Part shown: positions 24,431 to 33,406 of the stretch, in pieces
How positions within the stretch are numbered: position 1 is the first letter of the stretch
How the letters are laid out: every line of letters starts with the position of its first letter
Source of the DNA: Petrolisthes cinctipes
Lineage: Eukaryota; Arthropoda; Malacostraca; Decapoda; Porcellanidae
Length of the DNA: 64,000 nt
Assembly (NCBI GenBank): GCA_033782935.1
Contig: JAWQEG010001550.1
Location: 1 to 64,000, forward strand
Direction: 5' to 3'
Translations under genes and position numbers: made by a program
The notes under the pieces: generated by a model
What the model was told of the DNA's origin: nothing
Database searches by the model: none
Seen by the model: the letters and a program-made list of their open reading frames with translations, nothing else

Positions 24431-24714
24431 AAACAATGTTCATTCATAATTCTTATTCATTTAACACATTTTTTAAAGAAAACTTTCATGTTTTAGATGT
24501 GTTGTTTTAGAAAATTTCTAAAAAAAAGTAATCAGCTTCTTTTGGGACTTTTTGGCTGGGAGACGATCTAGGATGGTTAATCCATCTGTGGACAAGTTAT
24601 GAAAGAAATCCAATTATGTTTTCACCAGGGGTTGAACATGAATGACATCATCATACGATTGGTAACTTGGGCCTATAGCTCAAATTTAGAGTGAGATATG
24701 GAAATGCCCATACC

Positions 24715-24935
24715 ATCGCAATGAAGTTCAGTCACTATCAGGAAGGTAATGGGAATAATAAAGCTTTGGACCAACCTGATATTATTGGTAAAGTGGAACC
24801 AGTACAGCTGGATTGCTATGGAACTTACCCTATTCTAGCTTGGGGCCTATAGGGCCTAATAGTGTGGCTAGAAGTGGTTTTTACTTGCCGAACATCAGAA
24901 GTAAAAATTTAAATCTGGCGCTGTGCTGATGCGAA
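24715..24935 (+). repeat. Dispersed repeat family R, copy 1
   Basis: Contains 'attattggtaaagtggaacc', 'cagctggattgctatgga' and 'aacatcagaagtaaaa', then 'atctggcgctgtgctgatg'. The same blocks in the same order occur at about 27955-28155. A reverse fragment ('agcaatccagctgtgctgg') lies at 29325-29361, next to a splice acceptor. Confidence 0.65.
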
Positions 24936-25389
24936 TATTGACCTCTCTCCCTCTTTTTATCCCACAGTTGAGAACATTAAGTGGGCTTTCAGCTGTTAGT
25001 CCTCATTTTCATTAACATAGAAAAAAAACATATATATATATATATAAATAGAAAAAGAAATGTGGCCATTTAAAGCAGTGATTCTTAATCCCTGTTGTTG
25101 TGACCCAAAATTGGATAATTAAGCTGTTTGCATGGGTTGCAAAGAGATGCTAGCATTAATTATTAATGAAAATGGGTCACAAATAAACATTCTGTTCAGA
25201 CTTTTGGGTCACTGCCAAAAAAAGGTTGAGAACTATTGATTGAAAATGAACATAATTAATTACTACTACATGATTGACAATATTAAATAAGGATGAAGAG
25301 CAGAGCACAGATTTACAGTACAGTACTTAATAATTTAAATAAGTATTAATGTTTTGTAATTTTACTCCACAGGTAAAGCTTGTTTCAAC

Positions 25390-27009
25390 ATGAGTAGTAA
25401 TATTATTCTTCAAGATATGAAAGAAGAAAACATTACTGAAGCAGTCATTAATGAGATGAAGCAGAATTATAAGGAGAGAAATATACAATCTGTGAAGAAA
25501 AAGGAACAGGGAAAATTCAACTGTGAACTGTGTGACAAAACCTTTATACGGAAATGTAACCTCAACTCCCACAGAGATATACACAAAGGGAAGAACATAT
25601 GTAAGGAATGTGGTAAAACAACTTCACAGCAACACCATCTTGATAAACACATGACTAAAAACCAGTTAATAAATGAGAAGAATGACTTGAACAACAAAAA
25701 ACCTTATCTCTGTGAACATTGTGGTCAGTGTTATAAGTTATGTGGTAGCTTGAATCGTCACATGCAAATTCATATGCCTGAGAGTTATGAATGTAAAGTG
25801 TGTGGAAAGCTTTTAACACATCCTTATCGTGTTGCACGTCACATGAAGATGCATAGTGCAAAGAAGCAGCAATGTGATGTGTGTGGGAAACTCTTTGCTC
25901 ATAAGAGTGCCTTAAAGAAACATATTTTAAGTCATGGTGTTAAAGCTTTGGAGTGTACTATATGCCAGAAAAAATTCAGTCATAAGACATATCTAGATGT
26001 TCATATGGTTATCCACACAGGTGATAAAAGGTACAGCTGTGATGACTGTGGAAAATGCTTTGCCCAGAAAAGTCAACTAAATGTTCATATGTCAACACAC
26101 ATTGGAATTAAAAAGTTCCCTTGTAATGTGTGTGGAAAGAAGTTTTCACAGAGAACTCCTCTTAACCATCATATGTCTGTACACACAAATAAAAGAGTTA
26201 AATGTTCAGTGTGTGAAAAGGAATACAAAAATAAAAGTAGTTTAAATATTCACATGTCTGTACACAGTGGTAAAGTACACCCATGTCAAACCTGTGGGAA
26301 AGAATTTAAACATAAAGGTTCTCTGTATTCACATAGGTGTAGTTATCAGAATACAAAGGATGGTAAGGAAAGTGAGACAGAATTTGATATTGATGTGCAA
26401 AGTCTATTGTGTGGTGAATGTGGGCAATCATATCAGTCTCTTAAAGATCTCAGTATACATATGAAAACTCACAATGTAGACCCACAGCAGTTCATGAAAA
26501 ATGTTGAAAAGTCACTTCATGTAAATAGAATCTTGCATTATCGAGTAATAAAACGTTTAAAGGGACTGGCCTGCGAAAAATGTGGGACACTCTTTACACA
26601 TAAAAGTGCTCTTAATACACACATAAGAGCCTCCCATGGTTCAAGCAAAGAGTTCAAGTGCCTCCATTGTGGTAAAGAGTTTGCCCGAAAGAGTTACCTT
26701 GACTCTCACAAAGTCATTCACACTGGAGAAAGAAATTATAAATGTAATATATGTGACAAACAGTTCACACAGAAGGGCAGTTTAAACTCACACATAAACT
26801 TACATACAAAAAGGTACAAATGTGAAGACTGTGGGAAATCATTTGGTCGAGGAAGTGATTTCCTTAAACATAAGAATGAAATTCACTTCTCAAAGGTGAA
26901 AATAAATGAACGTCCAGATGAACCAGAAATAATTATATCTCAGGAAATTCAGGAGGAGGAAGTGGATTGTAAAATGATGGAAATTGATGAAATAATGGAT
27001 ATGTTGTAG
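25390..27009 (+). CDS. C2H2 zinc-finger protein, about 15 fingers, single coding exon
   Basis: 539 aa. A splice acceptor (TTTTACTCCACAG) ends at 25371, so there is an upstream exon I could not identify; the first ATG after it is at 25390. A 42-residue lysine/glutamate-rich head is followed by C2H2 units from FNCELCDKTF to YKCEDCGKSF. About 13 are canonical. One (ICKECGKTTSQ) has a disturbed His pair, and one (HPCQTCGKEF..HRCSY) ends His-Cys. Linkers are short and mostly not TGEKP. An acidic tail ends EIMDML. No KRAB, ZAD or BTB is visible in this exon. Probably a nuclear DNA-binding factor; the target is unknown. A possible ATTAAA signal follows at about 27014. Confidence 0.93.
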   Translation: MSSNIILQDMKEENITEAVINEMKQNYKERNIQSVKKKEQGKFNCELCDKTFIRKCNLNSHRDIHKGKNICKECGKTTSQQHHLDKHMTKNQLINEKNDLNNKKPYLCEHCGQCYKLCGSLNRHMQIHMPESYECKVCGKLLTHPYRVARHMKMHSAKKQQCDVCGKLFAHKSALKKHILSHGVKALECTICQKKFSHKTYLDVHMVIHTGDKRYSCDDCGKCFAQKSQLNVHMSTHIGIKKFPCNVCGKKFSQRTPLNHHMSVHTNKRVKCSVCEKEYKNKSSLNIHMSVHSGKVHPCQTCGKEFKHKGSLYSHRCSYQNTKDGKESETEFDIDVQSLLCGECGQSYQSLKDLSIHMKTHNVDPQQFMKNVEKSLHVNRILHYRVIKRLKGLACEKCGTLFTHKSALNTHIRASHGSSKEFKCLHCGKEFARKSYLDSHKVIHTGERNYKCNICDKQFTQKGSLNSHINLHTKRYKCEDCGKSFGRGSDFLKHKNEIHFSKVKINERPDEPEIIISQEIQEEEVDCKMMEIDEIMDML

Positions 27010-27117
27010 TTATTAAAGTTAACAGGTACTGATTTTTATATATTTATTTATATTTACATATAAATAGCCTCAATAGAATGTGAAATGAAAGCTTGTGATT
27101 TTTATTTTGTATCTTTA

Positions 27118-27259
27118 TTAAGAGGATCATACCCTTTGATTCCTCCAAAGTATGCCAGGAAACAGGGCCAGATGAACAAAACTAATGGTGTCTTGTTGCT
27201 TGGAATAGTTTGGTGGAAGGAGTTCCTCCAGATTTACTAACACTGTATTATCCCCTTAA
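27118..27259. mobile_element. TTAA-flanked MITE, family H, copy 4
   Basis: TTAA at 27118-27121 and 27256-27259. It shares 'gattcctccaaagtatgcc', 'ttgcttgg' and 'aacactgtattatcccctt' with the other copies. It lies about 110 bp downstream of the zinc-finger stop codon. Confidence 0.5.
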
Positions 27260-27357
27260 TTAAACCAAGGTGGAATAGAATTAATACACTATACTGTATA
27301 TAATGCAGTGATGGGAAACTTTTGGGTTAATTAATACAGTATAACAAATAGTAAAGT

Positions 27358-27537
<180 letters not shown>

Positions 27538-27602
27538 ATAACCAGAATAACCTATTACCTATAATTGCATTTCTGAGAATGTAACCCAATTGTATAGTGC
27601 GA

Positions 27603-27700
27603 GAGACCTGTACGATGGCTCTGTTGTTTGTCTATGGAGTCGTCGTACCATTCCACACCAACATATGCACCACGAATGTTCTTGAATATGGCCCCTGGAC
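27603..27700 (+). repeat. Family I repeat, copy 4
   Basis: Blocks 'gtctatggagtcgtcgtacca' and 'gcaccacgaatgttcttgaat' match the reverse complement of 8605-8735 and resemble 4720-4838. Confidence 0.5.
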
Positions 27701-27954
27701 CAGCAGTTTTACTTTCTTTATTTTTGTTGCCAGTGACATCAGAGTTAGTTTCTGTACATCTTGGGTACAGAAAACCTTAACATGATGTACCAGGCCAGAC
27801 ATATAGTGACTTATTATTTGAGTTGGGTATTTGACACATTGAATTGGTAAGGAAATATCTATTAAGGACAATGTCAGCTGATAGATGTTGGTAATGGTGG
27901 TAATGGATTTGTCAACCTTGATATATCAATTTATATTATACTGCTATCAGTCCA

Positions 27955-28155
27955 GGGTTCTGCTGGAATGGGCTCCAGAGAAGTCTGACCAAATAAGTAC
28001 ATTATTGGTTGTGGAATCAGCACAGCTGAATTGCTATGAAACCTACCCCTTGCCTAGCCTAGGCCATCCAGGCCTTCTAACCGGGCTGGTAAGGGTACGT
28101 TCCGTAAAGATCATCAGAAGTAAAACAATTTAAATTTGGCTCTGTACTGATGTGC
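27955..28155 (+). repeat. Dispersed repeat family R, copy 2
   Basis: 'attattggttgtggaatcag', 'cacagctgaattgctatgaa', 'agatcatcagaagtaaaa' and 'ggctctgtactgatg' follow the order of the copy at 24715-24935. It runs straight into the GC-rich block at about 28150-28510, which carries no recognisable protein. Confidence 0.65.
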
Positions 28156-28510
28156 GAGCCACCTGGTGGTGGCCTCTTGAAGTAGCGTGACCCGCTCTGG
28201 CTGGAGAGCGGCCTGAGTCGGCCACTTTGTTCGCGGAACGCCTGGCGTCAACATCCCCGCTCCTGCTCTCTCACTATGGTACATTTTGCCATCGTTCCTG
28301 CTAGTTTGTGTTTGTGTTTGTTTTGTGGGGCTAATGGCTGGCCTGCGTTGCAGATGTAGTGTGTGTTTTACGGGGTTTTTGTGTGGGGGTTTTCTCTGCT
28401 TTCCCTCCCCGGGGTTGGGTGTGGGGATTGTTTCCTGCGCTTCCTTGGGGTTGTGCATCCCCTGTGTTTGCTTGGCAAGGGGTGCCCTGCGGTTCCTCCC
28501 TTCCTCCCCC
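28156..28510. other. GC-rich block, unassigned
   Basis: A GC-rich, CpG-containing stretch that contrasts with the AT-rich surroundings. It has open frames on both strands that look compositional. It could be a promoter island for the DPF-rich gene downstream or part of a repeat. I see no splice-supported exon. Confidence 0.3.
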
Positions 28511-28646
28511 AAAGCTTAGCAATTCATTCATTTACAATCATTATTTTTCTGTTGATTTCATCTTAACTACATCTCAAAATATATGGGAAAGTACATAATA
28601 TTTTCTCTTCTAGAGTTCCACACTAAAATCTATGATTAATAATAAT

Positions 28647-28800
28647 CTAACTGACTTGTACTTGACACTGACACCCTTTTGGGTAGACTACTATATCATC
28701 TTCCATCCTCAGCAAGTGACCAAACCACCTGTAAGTATTCCTTTTAATCAAAATCCTGTACCTTTCTACCCTCGTTATTATCGCATTGCATGTTTTAAAT
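28647..28800 (-). mobile_element. LINE ORF2 C-terminal fragment
   Basis: The minus strand reads ERYRILIKRNTYRWFGHLLR followed by MEDD. This is the cysteine-poor 'WFGH..RM' tail typical of RTE-type LINE reverse transcriptases, and it is also present in the LINE at 33.6-33.8 kb (NTLRWFGHVERM). Only the tail is left. Confidence 0.7.
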
Positions 28801-29361
28801 TCTGTAATTTTTGTGCAGCACTGAAATGTTTCTGGCAAACAACGGCAGTTTTAAGATTGACTATCAAGCTGACGGCTCTTATGGAGCCATGCTTTTGCAA
28901 GCTTTGCATTTTTTTGGAATTTGTGGTACCTTAATTTACTGTTCTTAGCAGGCATACAGCTGTATAAAAACAGTCTCTTGGTTTTCCCATACCTAAAGAA
29001 GTACTGTGTGTGTGTGCTTTACCCCACATTTGTTGTTGCCTCGACCCCCTGGCCTATCCCCTCGAGGCTGTCTATAAAGACTTACGACTTGTAACACTTT
29101 CTGGTTTTAACAGAAAGTTGTCTGTATATAATGATAATAAATTATATGAGTAACAACCCTTCCACAGCAGCTACCACCCTAGCTCTGGGAAGTCGTTTTA
29201 CGATGGTTTCACCTGAAGACGCTTTAGACGAGTTCCCCCTCCGGGCCCAAGCGCTTCTTAACGCTCTTCATAGGGGGCGTGAATGCCTCCTCCTCACCTC
29301 CCACCAACCGCATCGCATGCATAGCAATCCAGCTGTGCTGGTTCCACTTTACCAATAATAG

Positions 29362-29951
29362 TGCATTTGTCGCGGCTGAATCAGCAAAATGTGCCTCAAC
29401 AAGCTGCCACTCTAAATCCATCAGCTGATCCATTTGGAGGTGATACTTTTGCCTCACAAACCAAGGCAAGTCTTGCAGTTTTTATAGAAAATAGTACAGT
29501 TTATGCATATACTTAGGATGCCTTTAGTATTCCCAACAAGGATACTGAATACACTACTGTATTATGAGACAAATTTATCTTTATTTTATGTACGGCATAA
29601 TGCTCATCCACTAATTGATGTACTGAGCATAAATACTATGGTACTGTATTGACTGTCTTAAGAATATAAGGCCATGTATCAAGTTAAGTAATCACACTAC
29701 AAATTCATTGACAGTCCTTGCTTGGAAACCAGGTCTTATTGACTCTCAATATCTCCTCAGGGCACTAATGATCCATTCAGCAGTGAACCATTTAGTGGTA
29801 GTGGTGGTGGACCACCTCCCAGACCGAAGAGTCCAACCCCAGCATTACCACCCATGAAGTCCAAGCAGTCTCCACCTAGACCTGCACCTCCAAAGACCCA
29901 TGAAGTCCAAGCAGTCTCCACCTAGATCTGCACCTCCAAAGACCCAAATAG
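29362..29951 (+). CDS. Two exons of a DPF-rich endocytic-adaptor-like gene (partial)
   Basis: Exon a, 29362-29465, encodes HLSRLNQQNVPQQ and then PSADPFGGDTFASQTK. Its donor is AAG|GCAAGT, the consensus of GC-AG introns. Exon b, 29761-29951 (acceptor TCTCCTCAG), continues in phase as GTNDPFSSEPFSG and then PPPRPKSP and QSPPRPAPPKT. DPF motifs bind the AP-2 alpha ear, and PPPRP motifs bind SH3 domains, as in Eps15- or Disabled-type adaptors. Which family this belongs to I cannot say. Exon b carries a 46-bp tandem duplication (29853-29898, repeated 29899-29944) that shifts the frame into TAG at about 29922-29924. No upstream or downstream exons were found, and repeat R abuts the acceptor of exon a. 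Confidence 0.6.
29853..29944 (+). repeat. 46-bp tandem duplication inside a coding exon
   Basis: The unit beginning CATGAAGTCCAAGCAGTCTC occurs twice in a row with one substitution (AGACCT against AGATCT). 46 is not a multiple of 3, so the second unit is read out of frame. Confidence 0.95.
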
Positions 29952-30570
29952 GTAGGAACAGATAGAGACTACCTTCACTAGTGATTTTCCCACCTTATGT
30001 ACAGTCGGCAAAAAAAGTTTCGTTACCATCCCTAAAACAGTGTGATGTAATGCTGGTACGCCTGACTGGTGAGTGTCGTACCTCCGCCACCCTCCGGCCT
30101 CCATAATAAGTCCGTGCCCCAGGCCACTGCTCCTCAGTGCGTCATGGGCAGCCAAGTAGGAATGACGTTCTTTCAGCCAGTGGTATTTTTTCTGGGTATT
30201 TCAAGGTTATTCTTGTTCTAAAGTACTCAAACGCATTTCCTTATGTTTAATAATGAATAGTTAAATAGTAAGAGTTCTTCAACACTCAAAATTTAAATTT
30301 AAATCAGCTAATCTTTTGATATAAAAAAGTTGACGATTCCCGTCCAGCATGTCCCGGATGACACGAGTCACAGCTGCATGTCCGCGGAGTACCAACCCTA
30401 CCGGGCATACCCATGTTAAAATTAACGTAGGGGTAGTAACGAAACTTTTTTTGCCGACTGTACATACATAGCACTTAAAGCCCCGGTGGTATTGGTTAAT
30501 GATTCAGGGTTCCAGCCAAGGAACAAATAGAGACTACCTTCACTAGTGATTTTTCCACTTTATATACATA
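29950..30570 (+). repeat. Tandem intron duplication; the left copy holds a MITE
   Basis: 'ggaacagatagagactaccttcactagtgatttt' at about 29954-29987 recurs at about 30511-30545 with small changes. The right copy continues uninterrupted ('ccactttatatacatagcac'), while the left copy is split by the element at 30002-30460. Confidence 0.85.
30002..30460. mobile_element. Tc1/mariner-type non-autonomous element with TA duplication
   Basis: The two ends are perfect inverted repeats starting CAGTCGGCAAAAAAAGTTTC, flanked by TA at 30000-30001 and 30461-30462. Length is 459 bp with no recognisable transposase. The empty-site copy of the flanks at about 30545-30570 supports the boundaries. Confidence 0.9.
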
Positions 30571-32770
30571 GCACTTAAGGGAGAGCCTGGGAAATCAGGG
30601 GCTTTGGGTGGGGAAAACCACATAAATTAGCACATTTGACTTTGTTAGTGGTTTGTTGACCAACTATAAATGTCAAACTATAGTCCTTCTGGTTCATGAA
30701 GGTGAAATGCAGCAGCTGGGATAATCCTGTGAAGAATGTGTTTTGTAAATTCTCTGCATATTCATTTATATAATAAATGTAAATGATTCTGCTTTTACCA
30801 TTGCAAGGTGATAGGACTTTAGTCATGGATACAAGAACTTATAGGTGGGAGCTGAGAAACCCATTATTTCACTGGGAATTTCTGTCCCTCATTCTGTATT
30901 CTGATTTCATTTTTCCATCCGTGGTTCTAAGCCCAACCCTTTGAAATAGGGAAATGGGATATTGATGATAATGAATAGCAAGCCTGCTAGGTAAACATAT
31001 GATGGTTTTCAGTGAGGGAGAGGGACTGAGTATAAAATATAGTTGATACAAGTATTTATTTGTGGTACTGTATATGAGTGACTGAGTGTTACAACTCGTC
31101 GAGCGCCACGCCTACTTAAGCGAGATAATTGCCTTTAAAGTATAGGTAATAATCTCACACGTAAGGTAAACACGAATAATCTGTTGACCGTTACTTCACT
31201 TCATCAACTTGATATCACCACACTATAACATATACTGTGGTATTTCAGACTTCATTAGAGGCCAAATTTTCTTAGCTTTTAACTGATATATGCCAAAAAG
31301 TTTTCAGTTCCCTATTAAGAAAGATATTACAGGTATAATAAATACGAGTACCATGGAGAAAATGTGAAAAGTTATTCTCGTAGTGATATATTAGATTAGA
31401 ATGGAGAATTGGTAAATAATAATAAAATATACTATTTCGATTAAGAAACTACATTGTTCAAGCATTCTATGGGTATAGTTTAGATGTAGGTACGTTACAG
31501 AATAACTTTGAAAAGTTTAAAATACTATGATACTCTCAGTTTCTCGCGGTCTAGCCTCGGCCTTGTCGCCTTGTCGGGTGCAGGTGGGGTGGCTCCTGTC
31601 GCTGCCACACGTACGATTCAACGGTTCTATTGCTTTTAACAGCCGCAATTCCATGTATCTGAGTTTTCTAGGTTAAACTGTTATGAATGAGTGGCAAGCA
31701 GAGAAACTGCTGAGTCATCATGCATCAATTACTCCACACGGGCCAGATAGACACAGAGCAAATTTTTTAACGCCTCGCCTCTCCTCCCTCCTCCTCCTAC
31801 GTCTGTATCCCAGTCCATTCTACTCACCTGCCCTCTCTCCCACTTCTACCTAGTACCTACCCTCCTCTGCCACCCACCCACTAAGGCAAGATGTTTACAT
31901 ACTACATACTCCTCACTCGAAAAAAAAAAAGGTGATGCAGTGTGAGCACAAGCCCTCTCTGGTGTGTAGCCTGTAATACACAGGAATAAAGCTTGTATTT
32001 TCACGTTGCTGTAATCTCCGTAGCAAAAGAACAAGAGATACAGCATTACAAAAAATTGGAGCACAGGCTAAGGGTAAGCAAGTCTCATTTAAAATAAATT
32101 TAGTCTTACTTAATTGAATGTGATTTGCTCATCATTGCATTCTTTGTTGTTTGTCTATTCCTGTGAAAACGTCCCATGGTGAGTAAATTAATCACAAGAC
32201 TCTCCACTCCCTGCAACACATAAGATATCCCTCTGATTGCCTCCAGGTCTCCCCCAAATAATTATAATATTGGATGCAAAATCAATGATCAGTATAACAT
32301 GAACACTTCATTAATATAAAAATAAATACCATGCCGTACTGTAAATTAAATGATTTACATCGATAACAACCTGCATCTGTACAACTAAAATAACTTGAAA
32401 TAATCAGTTTGCTGCACCTTTCGCCCCTTCTCAATGGACACCACAATAAAGACATTTATAACCCAGTCATTATTGTAAAGTTTTCCCACTCTGCCCGCCT
32501 CACGCTTCAATACAATACCACTCCACCACCCTGTGTTGGTATGCGTCCTGTTATGTGTCCTGGTGTGTGTCGTGTACAGTACACGTATTGTCTACTCTGT
32601 TTGTCCTGTAATACAGCTTTCTATTTTCTCTTCTGTCCTAGCCCATATCCTAAGCAGATAATGGCGGTGGGGGTTCAGTCTCTCTCTCTCTCTATCATTT
32701 TTCCTTTCATTCTTTCCCGCCACCCTACCCTGTTTTACTTCTTCTTTCTACTGCATTCCAAACCATACTT

Positions 32771-33300
32771 ACAACCTTTCCCTGTCTGCCTACTGTCCCA
32801 CCTTGTCCCCTGTCCTTCCCACCTACCCTACCTTTCCCTGTATGTCTACTGTCCCACCTTGTCCCCTGTCCTTCTCACCTACCCTACCTTTCCCTGTCTG
32901 CCTACTGTCCCACCTTGTCCCCTGTCCTTCCCACCTACCCTACCTTTCCCTGTCTGCCTACTGTCCCACCTTGTCCCCTGTCCTTCTCACCTACCCTACC
33001 TTTCCCTGTCTGTCTACTGTCCCACCTTGTCCCCTGTCCTTCTCACCTACCCTACCTTTCCCTGTCTGTCTACTGTCCCACCTTGTCCCCTGTCCTTCTC
33101 ACCTACCCTACCTTTCCCTGTCTGTCTACTGTCACACCTTGTCCCCTGTCCTTCTCACCTACCCTACCTTTCCCTGTCTGCCTACTGTCTCACCTTGTCC
33201 CCTGTCCTTTCCATCACCCTGTCCTTCCCACCTACCCTACCTTTCCCTGTCTGTCTACTGTCTCACCTTGTCCCCTGTCCTTCCCATTACCCTGTCCTCC
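32771..33300. repeat. 56-bp pyrimidine-rich minisatellite
   Basis: About nine units of 56 bp (start ACCTTTCCCTGTCTGCCTAC), the last ones rearranged with 'ccatcaccctgtcc' insertions. 56 mod 3 is 2, and no unit holds a stop in any plus-strand frame, so overlapping open frames of up to 549 codons appear. These are artefacts of the repeat. Confidence 0.95.
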
Positions 33301-33406
33301 CAACTGTCCACTATTCATTACCCTGTCCCACCGTGTCATATCCTTCCCACCGCATACATCACAGATGTATGTGTGTTTCCTTCTGTGTTTTGTTATGTGT
33401 CCTGTT

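Noticed and set aside
28114..28519. 132-codon minus and 77-codon plus frames in the GC-rich block
   Set aside because: Open on both strands, which is a composition effect; no homology or splice support. They could be part of a promoter island.
28713..28730. An apparent 18-bp microexon with strong splice signals (ATCCTCAG ... GTAAGT) upstream of the DPF-rich exons
   Set aside because: On the opposite strand the same bases encode the conserved LINE tail YRWFGHLLRM, so the splice-like signals are coincidental.
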